A DNA stretch of 64,000 bases from the NCBI RefSeq assembly GCF_900109265.1, contig NZ_FNZM01000008.1:186001-250000 (forward strand). Reading direction: 5' to 3'. This DNA comes from Paraburkholderia tropica. GTDB taxonomy: Bacteria; Pseudomonadota; Gammaproteobacteria; Burkholderiales; Burkholderiaceae. Below the pieces are notes generated by a model, which ran no database searches, was not told the origin of the DNA, and was given only the letters and a program-made list of their open reading frames with translations. Each line of letters starts with the position of its first letter. Positions within the stretch are counted from its first letter, which is position 1. Made by a program: the position numbers and the translations under genes. Below are positions 1 through 8,272 of the stretch, piece by piece.

Positions 1-648
1 GACTTCGACGGTACGCTCGCCGACACGGCGCCCGACCTCGCCGCCGCCGTCAACCAGATGCGCCACGCGCGCGGCCTTGCGCCCGCGCCCTACGAGAAGC
101 TGCGTCCGCTCGCCTCGGCGGGCGCTCGGGGCCTGATCGGCGGCGCCTTCGGCGTGGGTCCCGACGACCACCAGTTCGCCGCCATGCGCGAGGAATTCCT
201 CGCCAACTATGCGGCCAATCTGCGCGTGGAAACGGCGCTGTTCCCCGGCATCGACGCGGTGCTCGACGACCTCGACGCGCGCGGCGTGCTCTGGGGCATC
301 GTCACCAACAAGGTCGCGCGTCTGACCGATCCGCTCGTGAAGCTGATGCATCTCGACACGCGCGCGGCCAGCGTCGTGAGCGGCGACACCACGCCCTACT
401 CGAAGCCGCATCCGGCCCCGCTGCTGCATGCGGCCGAGACGCTCGGCATCGCGCCGCACCGCGTGGTGTATGTCGGCGACGACCTGCGCGACATCCAGGC
501 GGGCCACGCGGCCGGCATGGCCACGATCGCCGCCGCCTACGGCTACTGCGGCAATGTCGAGCCGCCCGCGCAGTGGAACGCCGACTATCTGGCCGATACC
601 GCCGAGACCCTGCTCGCCTTGCTGCGGCCGGTCGGCCGCCGCGACTGA
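1..648 (+). CDS. gph: Phosphoglycolate phosphatase (HAD family), 5' end cut by the window
   Basis: HAD-superfamily hydrolase that dephosphorylates 2-phosphoglycolate in the cytoplasm. The window opens inside the N-terminal motif I (DFDGTLADT, with both catalytic aspartates), so only a few leading residues and the start codon are missing. Motif II is seen in VTNK, the motif III lysine in the SKPHP segment, and motif IV in YVGDDLRDI. The alpha-helical cap lies between motifs I and II. About 215 codons remain, close to the family length. The gene is followed after about 100 bases by ssrA on the same strand. In related genomes gph commonly follows ubiG, but the upstream gene is outside the window. 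A closely related HAD phosphatase with another substrate is possible. Confidence 0.88.
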   Translation, partial: DFDGTLADTAPDLAAAVNQMRHARGLAPAPYEKLRPLASAGARGLIGGAFGVGPDDHQFAAMREEFLANYAANLRVETALFPGIDAVLDDLDARGVLWGIVTNKVARLTDPLVKLMHLDTRAASVVSGDTTPYSKPHPAPLLHAAETLGIAPHRVVYVGDDLRDIQAGHAAGMATIAAAYGYCGNVEPPAQWNADYLADTAETLLALLRPVGRRD

Positions 649-754
649 TCCATCCCCAGGAACATCTGCGCGTCGAAAGAAACCGCACCCGCGCCCCTTG
701 AAATGGGCGCGGTTCGCCTCATCTCGCGAACTATGGGATAATTGTCCCTCCTCT

Positions 755-1124
755 GGGGCCGACCTGGTTTCGACAGGGGTTATGAAGTAGGCAGGGCATG
801 CCGAGGACCCGTCACCTCGTTAATCAATGGGAAAAACGTAACTGCAAACGACGAAACGTTCGCACTGGCAGCCTAAGGGCCGCCGTCCTCTGCCTGGCTC
901 ACTGACGGGCTAGTGTCGCAAGACCGGTAGCAATACCGCCAGAGGTCATATACGTCAGTTAAGCTCTGTCGGCGTCACGACGCCAGAGTCGAAAATTTAG
1001 TGAATCGCCGTAGCGCAGCGTGTTCGTCCGCGTCGCTCCGGTTAAATCAAAAGACAGAACTACGCATGTAGAACTGTTTATGGACTGCTTCTGGACGCGG
1101 GTTCGATTCCCGCCGGCTCCACCA
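755..1124 (+). ncRNA. ssrA: Transfer-messenger RNA (tmRNA)
   Basis: One-piece tmRNA that rescues stalled ribosomes and tags nascent peptides for proteolysis. The 5' end (GGGGCCGACC) pairs with the 3' end (GGCTCC followed by ACCA), and the T-arm GGTTCGATTCCC is present near the 3' end. The resume frame begins at position 844 and reads ANDETFALAA then TAA at 874-876, so the tag becomes (A)ANDETFALAA. CCA is encoded. A strong terminator follows. Confidence 0.97.
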
Positions 1125-1148
1125 AAATTCTGCGCAGCAAATAAAAAA

Positions 1149-1183
1149 CTCGCGAAAGCTTTTACAAGCTTCGCGAGTTTTTT
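1149..1183 (+). terminator. Rho-independent terminator of ssrA
   Basis: A GC-containing inverted repeat (CTCGCGAA...TTCGCGAG with an AAGCTT core) is followed by a run of six T residues directly downstream of tmRNA. Confidence 0.85.
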
Positions 1184-1282
1184 GTTTTTGCATCGCAATA
1201 ATCTGCGATAAATCAAAACCGGCGCGAATCGAATTCAATCGAACTCGGCGACACCGGCTTTCACTAAATTGTCATAAAAATA

Positions 1283-1549
1283 TCAATTGTCCTGCGGGCA
1301 TTGCAGATTACAGCCATTGGGATCGCCGAGATCGCCCTTTTTACGCGCGGAAGTCGGTTTGCCGTGCTGATATTTGGCATCCGGCGCCGATGCCGCGAAC
1401 TGCATCTGCGGATGCGCGTTGAACTTGAACTCGTCGTCGAGGATGCCGCCCGGCACGCCCGGCGAGTTCTGCGCGAAGGCGACGTTGACGGTGGCGAACA
1501 GCACACCCGCGGTCGCGGCGGCTGCACAAACATTAAGCAGGAATTTCAT
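1283..1549 (-). CDS. Small secreted hypothetical protein (88 aa)
   Basis: I do not recognise the family. The first 26 residues form a clear Sec signal peptide: MKF, a hydrophobic Ala/Val/Leu core and a likely AFA-QN cleavage site. The mature peptide of about 62 residues is hydrophilic and carries two cysteines in CNLQCPQ near the C-terminus, which could form a disulfide or bind a ligand. It lies alone between ssrA and the ModE-like regulator, reading leftward. The ATG at 1549 is the only sensible start; no strong Shine-Dalgarno is visible. Confidence 0.6.
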   Translation of the reverse strand: MKFLLNVCAAAATAGVLFATVNVAFAQNSPGVPGGILDDEFKFNAHPQMQFAASAPDAKYQHGKPTSARKKGDLGDPNGCNLQCPQDN

Positions 1550-1699
1550 GGTCGATCGGCGCGCTCAACGCGCATCTGGAACGGAAGAACCTATACGGTC
1601 TGAAAGTATCACAAAAAGCGCCGCACTCTGCAGCCCCACCCGCTGGACATGTTGCGTCGTATTACAGCGCGCGGCCGGCGAGGCCTCGGCCGGCACATG

Positions 1700-2776
1700 T
1701 CAGCGCGCGCCCGCCCAGCCTTCGTCGAGCGGCACGATGTCGCCACAAGTGTCGGGATCGTAGCCTTCGAGCTGCGCCACCGCCTGCCGGAACGGCGCGC
1801 CGCGCAACAACTCGAGCACCGCGGCGAGCGGCTCGCGTTCGAGCTGCCCGCGATCGCAGGCGAAGAAATAGTCTTCGTCGACGATCGGAATGAAGTCGAG
1901 GCCGAAGTGATGCGCGGCCGGCTCCACGCCGAAGCCCACGTCCGCCATGCCGCTCGCGACGAAGGCCGCAATCGCCGAGTGCGTGAGTTCCGACGAGGCA
2001 TAACCGTTCACACGCTCCGGATCGACGCCGATACGCGTCAGCAGCAGATCGATCAGCATGCGCGTGCCCGAGCCGGGCTGCCGGTTCACGAAGCGGATAT
2101 CGCCGCGCGCGAGATCGGCGAGGCCCGTCACCTGACGCGGGTTGCCGCGTCCGACGAACAACCCCTGCTTGCGCCGCGTGAGATGGATCAGCACATGACG
2201 CTGCGGGTCGAGCCAGTTGCGATACGCGTCGGCGCACGCCTCGCGAAAATCGCCGCGCGGCAGATGGAAGCCCGCCAGATCGCACTCGCCGCGCGCGAGC
2301 GCCGAAATGGCGTCGGCGCTGTCGCGGTACTTGATCTCCACCGGCACCTGATCGCCCACCAGCGCCGTCACCAGCGTGGCCACCGCGTAGCCGTGCGAAG
2401 CATGGATGCGCAGATCCTGCACGTCCGGCGCGAGCCATCGATTGAGGTCGCTCGCCACTTCGCTCGCGAGCGCCTGCAGATTGCCCTGAAGTCGCTCGCC
2501 GCACAGCCGCTGCGAACGCAGCACCGCCTCGCCGAGTTCCGATAGCACCGAACCGCGCCCGCGCGCTTTCGCGATCAGCGCGCCGCCCAGACGCTCCTCC
2601 ACTTCACGCAACAAACCCCACGCATGGCGATAGGACAAACCCTTACGCTGCGCGGCCTGCGCGATGCTGCCTTCCTCCGCGACGAGCGCGAGCAGCGGTA
2701 CAACGTCCGTCAGGCTTGCCTCGCGGCCATCCGCGTCGCGCACGACCAGTTGCGCCTGGCACTCCACCTTGATCAT
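1700..2776 (-). CDS. ModE-type winged-helix regulator with a periplasmic-binding-like sensor domain
   Basis: Transcription regulator of 358 residues. The N-terminal part (about 25-95) is a ModE/LysR-type winged helix, with the segment GLSYRHAWGLLREVEERLGG followed by a wing region. The C-terminal part (about 120-350) matches the PBP-like domain of COG1910 regulators, resembling molybdate or substrate-binding proteins without a signal peptide; it contains the segments GSGTRMLID and DVGFGVEPAAHHFGLDFIP. The gene is divergent from the Mo-dependent formate dehydrogenase operon with about 130 bases between starts. By position and domain type it probably controls that operon in response to molybdate or formate. 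This role is inferred; no effector is shown by sequence alone. Confidence 0.82.
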   Translation of the reverse strand: MIKVECQAQLVVRDADGREASLTDVVPLLALVAEEGSIAQAAQRKGLSYRHAWGLLREVEERLGGALIAKARGRGSVLSELGEAVLRSQRLCGERLQGNLQALASEVASDLNRWLAPDVQDLRIHASHGYAVATLVTALVGDQVPVEIKYRDSADAISALARGECDLAGFHLPRGDFREACADAYRNWLDPQRHVLIHLTRRKQGLFVGRGNPRQVTGLADLARGDIRFVNRQPGSGTRMLIDLLLTRIGVDPERVNGYASSELTHSAIAAFVASGMADVGFGVEPAAHHFGLDFIPIVDEDYFFACDRGQLEREPLAAVLELLRGAPFRQAVAQLEGYDPDTCGDIVPLDEGWAGAR

Positions 2777-2907
2777 TATGAAGTCTTCCTTCCTATTGCG
2801 TCCGCCATTCTACGGGCCTATTGTTCGTCCATACAACGAGACAACCCCAGCATAGATGCACACTTTATGAATAACAAGTGCATATATGTGCCAGGAGGAG
2901 CCCCACA
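2777..2907. promoter_or_regulatory. Divergent regulatory region between the ModE-like regulator and fdsG
   Basis: This 131-base AT-richer gap separates two divergent genes. It holds an imperfect inverted repeat around 2856-2883 (ATGCACACTT ... AAGTGCAT) that could be an operator, and an AGGAGG ribosome binding site at 2893-2898 for fdsG. Assignment as the regulator's binding region is inference from layout. Confidence 0.45.
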
Positions 2908-3447
2908 ATGGACGAGACAACCCAGACCGCCGGGTCACAGGCCATCGCACCCGATGCCCTCGTGCAACGGCACGCGCAGCCCGGCCGCAACCTGATTGCG
3001 ATCCTGCATGCGATCCAGGACGAGACCGGCTTCGTGCCGCCGGCCACCGTCGCGCCGCTCGCAAAAGCCTTGAATCTCTCACGCGCCGAAGTCCACGGCG
3101 TGCTGACCTACTACCACCACTTCCGCACCACGCCGCCCGCGCCCGTCACGGTTCAACTGTGCCGCGCCGAAGCGTGCCGCAGCATGGGCAGCGAAGCGCT
3201 CGCGCAGCACGTGGAAGCGCGCACCGGTTGCCGCTTCGGCGCGCAGCACGGTCACGGCGACGAACACGCGCACCAGGCGCACGAAGGCGACGTCGCGCTG
3301 GAATCGGTCTATTGCCTCGGCCAGTGCGCGCTCTCGCCCGCCATGATGATTAACGGCACGTTGCACGCAAAAGTAAGCCCGCAGAAGTTCGACGCACTGC
3401 TCGCGAAGGCGCTGGCCGCCGTCGTGCGCACCGAGGAGGCCGCATGA
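2908..3447 (+). CDS. fdsG: NAD-dependent formate dehydrogenase, gamma subunit
   Basis: NuoE-like [2Fe-2S] subunit of the soluble FdsABG formate dehydrogenase, which oxidises formate to CO2 and reduces NAD+. The thioredoxin-like ferredoxin domain shows its four cluster ligands in CRAEAC (about residue 88-93) and YCLGQC. A His-rich insert (GHGDEHAHQAHEG) lies between the two ligand pairs. The start at 2908 was chosen because AGGAGG ends 9 bases upstream, although the frame opens at 2878. The stop overlaps the fdsB start by ATGA, which indicates translational coupling. Confidence 0.93.
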   Translation: MDETTQTAGSQAIAPDALVQRHAQPGRNLIAILHAIQDETGFVPPATVAPLAKALNLSRAEVHGVLTYYHHFRTTPPAPVTVQLCRAEACRSMGSEALAQHVEARTGCRFGAQHGHGDEHAHQAHEGDVALESVYCLGQCALSPAMMINGTLHAKVSPQKFDALLAKALAAVVRTEEAA

Positions 3448-5003
3448 CGCGCATCTACGTTCCCCGCGATTCATCGGCGCTCGCGCTCGGCGCGGACGAC
3501 ATCGCCGCGGCCATCGCACGCGAAGCCGCCGCGCGCGGCATCGACATCGAACTCGTACGCAACGGCTCGCGCGGTCTGCTTTATCTCGAACCGCTCGTCG
3601 AGGTAGCGACGGCCGACGGCCGCGTCGGCTACGCGAACGTCGAGGAAGACGACGTCGCCGGGCTGTTCGACGCGAACTTTGTGCAAGGCGGCCAGCACGC
3701 ACGCGGCGTGGGCCTCGTCGAACAGATTCCGTATCTGCGCAAGCAGCAGCGCCTGACCTTCGCGCGCATCGGCATCACCGCCCCGCTCTCGACCGACGAC
3801 TACGTCGCGCACGGCGGCCTCGACGGCCTGCGCAACGCGCTCACGATGACGAGCGCCGACGCCTGCGAAGCGCTCGTCGAATCGGGTCTGCGCGGACGCG
3901 GCGGCGCGGCCTTCCCCGCCGGCATCAAGTGGCGCACCGTCGCGCAGGCGCAGGCCGACCAGAAGTACATCGTCTGCAATGCCGACGAAGGCGACTCGGG
4001 CACCTTCTCCGACCGTCTCGTGATGGAAAGCGATCCCTACGTGCTGATCGAAGGCATGACGATCGCGGGCCTCACCGTGGGCGCGACGATCGGCCATATC
4101 TACGTGCGCAGCGAGTATCCGCATTCGATCGCCGCGCTCGAAGAAGCGATCCGCCGCGCGCGCGTCGCGGGCTGGCTCGGCGACAACGTCCTCGGCAGCG
4201 GCAAGCGCTTCGATCTGTTCGTCGCCAAAGGCGCGGGCGCCTATGTGTGCGGCGAGGAAACGGCGCTGCTCGAATCGCTCGAAGGCAAGCGCGGCGTCGT
4301 GCGCGCGAAGCCGCCGCTGCCCGCGCTCGCCGGTCTCTACGGCAAGCCGACGGTCATCAACAACGTCATCACGCTCGCCACCGTGCCGATCATCTTCGCG
4401 AAGGGCGCGGCGTTCTACAAGGACTTCGGCATGGGCCGCTCGCGCGGCACGCTGCCGTTCCAGCTCGCGGGCAACATCGCGCGCGGCGGGCTCGTCGAAC
4501 TCGCGTTCGGCGTGACGCTGCGCGAACTGATGGTCGACTACGGCGGCGGCACCGCCAGCGGCCGCCCGGCGCGCGCCGTGCAGGTGGGCGGCCCGCTCGG
4601 CACCTATCTGCCCGAGAGCCAGTGGGATGTTCCAATGGACTACGAAGCGTATGCGGCAGTCGGCGCGGTCGTGGGCCACGGCGGTCTCGTCGTGCACGAC
4701 GATACGTCCAATCTCGCCGGTCTCGCGCAGTACGCGATGGAATTCTGCACGCTCGAATCGTGCGGCAAGTGCACGCCCTGCCGCATCGGCTCGACGCGCG
4801 GCGTCGAGGTGATCGCGAAGATCCGTAGCGGCGACACATCGGAAAAGCAGGTCACGCTGCTGCGCGATCTGTGCGACACGATGGTGTCCGGCTCGCTCTG
4901 CGCGATGGGCGGCATGACGCCCTACCCCGTGCTCTCCGCGCTCAATCATTTCCCGGAAGATTTCGGTCTCGAACCCGTCGCGCAACCGAACGCGGCCGCC
5001 TGA
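3444..5003 (+). CDS. fdsB: NAD-dependent formate dehydrogenase, beta subunit (diaphorase)
   Basis: NuoF-like flavoprotein of 519 residues that carries FMN, binds NAD(H) and holds an N3-type [4Fe-4S] cluster. An N-terminal thioredoxin-like section of about 100 residues precedes the NuoF core. The glycine-rich motifs GRGGAAFPAG and GAGAYVCGEETALLESLEG mark the nucleotide and FMN sites, and CGKCTPCRIG supplies cluster cysteines near the C-terminus. GAGGAGG lies just before the ATG. The gene overlaps fdsG by 4 bases and is followed after 13 bases by fdsA. Confidence 0.95.
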   Translation: MTRIYVPRDSSALALGADDIAAAIAREAAARGIDIELVRNGSRGLLYLEPLVEVATADGRVGYANVEEDDVAGLFDANFVQGGQHARGVGLVEQIPYLRKQQRLTFARIGITAPLSTDDYVAHGGLDGLRNALTMTSADACEALVESGLRGRGGAAFPAGIKWRTVAQAQADQKYIVCNADEGDSGTFSDRLVMESDPYVLIEGMTIAGLTVGATIGHIYVRSEYPHSIAALEEAIRRARVAGWLGDNVLGSGKRFDLFVAKGAGAYVCGEETALLESLEGKRGVVRAKPPLPALAGLYGKPTVINNVITLATVPIIFAKGAAFYKDFGMGRSRGTLPFQLAGNIARGGLVELAFGVTLRELMVDYGGGTASGRPARAVQVGGPLGTYLPESQWDVPMDYEAYAAVGAVVGHGGLVVHDDTSNLAGLAQYAMEFCTLESCGKCTPCRIGSTRGVEVIAKIRSGDTSEKQVTLLRDLCDTMVSGSLCAMGGMTPYPVLSALNHFPEDFGLEPVAQPNAAA

Positions 5004-5016
5004 ACGAGGAACCACC

Positions 5017-7962
5017 ATGTCCGACACGCTCATGTCCCAAGCCGGTGGTTGCGGTTCCGGCAATTGCGCCTGCAAAAGCGCGGCAATGAACAAAGCCAAC
5101 GCCCGCTCGCCCTTCGACGACACCGACTACGGCACGCCGCTGCGCCACGCCGATGTCGACGTCACGCTCGAAATCGACGGTCAGTCCGTGACGGTTCCGG
5201 CAGGCACCTCGGTGATGCGCGCTTCGATCGAAGCCGGCGTCAACGTGCCCAAGCTCTGCGCGACCGACTCGCTCGAACCGTTTGGCTCGTGCCGTCTGTG
5301 TCTCGTCGAAATCGAAGGGCGGCGCGGTTACCCGGCGTCGTGCACGACACCCGTCGAAGCGGGCATGAAGGTGCGCACGCAAACCGACCGTCTGCAGAAA
5401 CTGCGCCGCAACGTGATGGAGCTCTACATCTCCGATCACCCGCTCGACTGCCTCACCTGCCCCGCCAACGGCGACTGCGAACTGCAGGACATGGCGGGCG
5501 TGACGGGCCTGCGCGAAGTGCGCTACGGCTTCGACGGCGCGAATCACCTGAAGAACCAGAAGGACGAATCGAACCCGTACTTCACCTACGATCCGTCGAA
5601 GTGCATCGTCTGCAACCGCTGCGTGCGCGCCTGCGAGGAAACGCAAGGCACGTTCGCGCTGACCATCGCCGCGCGCGGTTTCGAATCGCGCGTCGCGGCT
5701 GGCGCGGGCGAAGCGTTCATGGATTCGGAATGCGTGTCGTGCGGCGCCTGCGTCGCCGCCTGCCCGACCGCGACGCTGCAGGAAAAGAGCGTGGTGATGC
5801 TCGGCCAGGCCGAACATTCGGTGGTCACGACCTGCGCGTATTGCGGCGTCGGCTGCTCGTTCAAGGCCGAGATGAAGGGCAACCAGGTCGTGCGCATGGT
5901 GCCGCACAAGAACGGTCAGGCGAACGAAGGCCACGCCTGCGTGAAGGGCCGTTTCGCGTGGGGCTATGCCACGCACAAGGACCGCATCAAGAAGCCGATG
6001 ATTCGCGCGAAGATCACCGATCCGTGGCGCGAGGTGAGCTGGGAAGAAGCGATCGCCTACGCGGCCAGCGAGTTCCGCCGTATCCAGGCCAAGCATGGCC
6101 GCGATTCGATCGGCGGCATCACCTCGTCGCGCTGCACGAACGAGGAAACCTATCTCGTGCAGAAGCTCGTGCGCGCCGCGTTCGGCAACAACAACGTCGA
6201 CACCTGCGCGCGCGTGTGCCACTCGCCTACGGGCTATGGCCTGAAGACCACGCTCGGCGAATCGGCGGGCACGCAGACGTTCGCGTCGGTCGATCACTCG
6301 GACGTGATCATGGTGATCGGCGCGAATCCGACCGACGGCCATCCGGTGTTCGGCTCGCGTCTGAAGCGGCGCGTGCGTCAGGGCGCGAAGCTGATCGTCG
6401 TCGATCCGCGCCGCATCGATATCGTCGATACCGCGCACGTGAAGGCCGAGCATCATCTGCAACTGCGCCCCGGCACCAACGTGGCGATGGTCAACGCCCT
6501 CGCCCACACGATCGTCACCGAAGGGCTCGTGAACGAAGCCTTCGTGGCCGAGCGCTGCGAGACGCGCGCGTTCGAGCAGTGGCGCGATTTCGTCGCGCTG
6601 CCGGAGAATTCGCCGGAAGCGATGGAAGCCGTCACGGGCGTGCCCGCCGCGCTCGTGCGCGCGGCCGCGCGGCGCTACGCGCAGCCGGGCAACTCGGCGA
6701 TCTATTACGGCCTCGGCGTGACGGAACACGCACAAGGCTCGACGATGGTGATGGGCATCGCCAACCTCGCGATGGCTACGGGCAACATCGGCCGCGAAGG
6801 CGTGGGCGTGAACCCGCTGCGCGGCCAGAACAACGTGCAGGGTTCGTGCGACATGGGCTCGTTCCCGCACGAACTGCCGGGCTATCGCCACGTCGGCGAC
6901 AGCACGACGCGCGCGCTGTTCGAAGACGCCTGGCAGGTCACGCTGCAAAGCGAGCCGGGCCTGCGCATTCCGAACATGTTCGAAGCGGCGCTCGACGGCA
7001 CCTTCATGGGTCTTTACTGCCAGGGCGAAGACATCGTCCAGTCCGATCCGAACACGCAGCATGTGGCGGCGGCGCTCTCGTCGATGGAATGCATCGTCGT
7101 GCAGGACATCTTCCTGAACGAAACGGCGAAGTACGCGCACGTGCTGCTGCCGGGTTCGTCGTTCCTCGAAAAGGACGGCACCTTCACGAACGCCGAGCGC
7201 CGTATCTCGCGCGTGCGCAAGGTCATGCCGCCGATCGCCGGTTACGCCGACTGGGAAGCGACGATCCTGCTCGCGCGCGCGCTCGGCTACGAGATGGACT
7301 ACACGCATCCGTCGCAGATCATGGACGAAATCGCGCGTCTCACGCCGACCTTCCATGGCGTCTCGTATGCGCGGCTCGACGAAATGGGCAGCATCCAGTG
7401 GCCTTGCAACGAAGACGCGCCGGACGGCACGCCGATCATGCACATCGACGCCTTCGTGCGCGGCAAAGGCAAGTTCGTCATCACGAAGTTCATCGCTTCG
7501 CCGGAGAAGGTCACGCGGCGCTTCCCGCTGCTGCTCACGACGGGCCGCATTCTGTCGCAGTACAACGTGGGCGCGCAGACGCGCCGCACCGACAACTCGC
7601 GCTGGCACGAAGAGGACCGGCTGGAGATCCATCCCGTCGACGCCGACGATCGCGGTATCCGCGACGGCGACTGGGTGGGCATCGAATCGCGCGCGGGGCA
7701 CACCGTGCTGCGCGCGCAGGTCAGCACGCGCATGCAGCCGGGCGTGGTCTACACGACGTTCCATTTCCCCGAGTCGGGCGCGAACGTCATCACCACCGAC
7801 GCCTCGGACTGGGCCACCAACTGCCCCGAGTACAAGGTGACCGCCGTGCAGGTCAACCACGTGCAGCAGCCATCGGACTGGCAGCGCGAGTACTCGCGCT
7901 TCAACGAGACGCAGCTCGAATTGCACCGCTCGCGCGAACCGCTGACCACTTCAGGGAAATAA
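5017..7962 (+). CDS. fdsA: NAD-dependent formate dehydrogenase, alpha (catalytic) subunit
   Basis: Molybdopterin catalytic subunit of 981 residues. In order it shows a NuoG-like [2Fe-2S] domain (CATDSLEPFGSCRLC), a Cys-rich N-terminal cluster segment (HPLDCLTCPANGDCELQ), two ferredoxin-type [4Fe-4S] motifs (CIVCNRCVRAC and CVSCGACVAAC), a further cluster segment CAYCGVGC, then the bis-MGD dehydrogenase domain. The Mo ligand is Cys401 in VCHSPT, so the enzyme is the cysteine type, not the selenocysteine type. An extra Cys-rich stretch (GGCGSGNCACKS) sits near residue 10, as in other FdsA proteins. The C-terminal molydopterin dinucleotide-binding domain ends near residue 960. The enzyme needs an FdhD-type sulfurtransferase, which is not in this cluster. 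Confidence 0.96.
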   Translation: MSDTLMSQAGGCGSGNCACKSAAMNKANARSPFDDTDYGTPLRHADVDVTLEIDGQSVTVPAGTSVMRASIEAGVNVPKLCATDSLEPFGSCRLCLVEIEGRRGYPASCTTPVEAGMKVRTQTDRLQKLRRNVMELYISDHPLDCLTCPANGDCELQDMAGVTGLREVRYGFDGANHLKNQKDESNPYFTYDPSKCIVCNRCVRACEETQGTFALTIAARGFESRVAAGAGEAFMDSECVSCGACVAACPTATLQEKSVVMLGQAEHSVVTTCAYCGVGCSFKAEMKGNQVVRMVPHKNGQANEGHACVKGRFAWGYATHKDRIKKPMIRAKITDPWREVSWEEAIAYAASEFRRIQAKHGRDSIGGITSSRCTNEETYLVQKLVRAAFGNNNVDTCARVCHSPTGYGLKTTLGESAGTQTFASVDHSDVIMVIGANPTDGHPVFGSRLKRRVRQGAKLIVVDPRRIDIVDTAHVKAEHHLQLRPGTNVAMVNALAHTIVTEGLVNEAFVAERCETRAFEQWRDFVALPENSPEAMEAVTGVPAALVRAAARRYAQPGNSAIYYGLGVTEHAQGSTMVMGIANLAMATGNIGREGVGVNPLRGQNNVQGSCDMGSFPHELPGYRHVGDSTTRALFEDAWQVTLQSEPGLRIPNMFEAALDGTFMGLYCQGEDIVQSDPNTQHVAAALSSMECIVVQDIFLNETAKYAHVLLPGSSFLEKDGTFTNAERRISRVRKVMPPIAGYADWEATILLARALGYEMDYTHPSQIMDEIARLTPTFHGVSYARLDEMGSIQWPCNEDAPDGTPIMHIDAFVRGKGKFVITKFIASPEKVTRRFPLLLTTGRILSQYNVGAQTRRTDNSRWHEEDRLEIHPVDADDRGIRDGDWVGIESRAGHTVLRAQVSTRMQPGVVYTTFHFPESGANVITTDASDWATNCPEYKVTAVQVNHVQQPSDWQREYSRFNETQLELHRSREPLTTSGK

Positions 7963-7965
7963 GCG

Positions 7966-8208
7966 ATGAAAGCAGATCACCTGATCGAGATGGCGAACCA
8001 GATCGGCATGTTCTTCGATTCCTTGCCCGATCGCGAGGAAGCGCTGCTGGGCATTGCCGAGCACATCCGCAAGTTCTGGGAGCCGCGCATGCGCCGCACG
8101 CTGCTCGCGGCGCTCGACGCTCACGCGCGGGAAGACGCGGGCTTCAGCGAGATCGTGTTCGCGGCGCTCTCGACGCATCGCGAAGCGCTGGCGCCTGCCG
8201 CGGCTTAG
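7966..8208 (+). CDS. fdsD: Formate dehydrogenase delta subunit
   Basis: Small cytoplasmic protein of 80 residues (MKADHLIEMANQIGMFFDS at the start) typical of FdsD, which accompanies Mo formate dehydrogenases and is needed for full activity in relatives such as Cupriavidus and Rhodobacter. It starts 3 bases after the fdsA stop, so it is the last gene of the operon. In many relatives fdsC (fdhD) lies between fdsA and fdsD; here it does not. A terminator follows at 8234-8267. Confidence 0.88.
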   Translation: MKADHLIEMANQIGMFFDSLPDREEALLGIAEHIRKFWEPRMRRTLLAALDAHAREDAGFSEIVFAALSTHREALAPAAA

Positions 8209-8233
8209 CCGTCTTAAGCAGATTCACGCTCGA

Positions 8234-8267
8234 CGCCGCGCGGCCTCGACGGGCCGCGCGGCGTTTT
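8234..8267 (+). terminator. Terminator after fdsD
   Basis: A 12-bp perfect inverted repeat (CGCCGCGCGGCC / GGCCGCGCGGCG) with a 6-base loop is followed by TTTT. It separates the fds operon from the convergent monooxygenase gene. Confidence 0.75.
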
Positions 8268-8272
8268 CACGT

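Noticed and set aside
3471..5123. 550-residue minus-strand frame across fdsB
   Set aside because: Shadow of a well-identified gene; no family resemblance.
4942..7926. 994-residue open frame on the minus strand across fdsA
   Set aside because: Its composition is the His/Arg/Val-rich pattern of a shadow frame, and fdsA on the other strand is certain.
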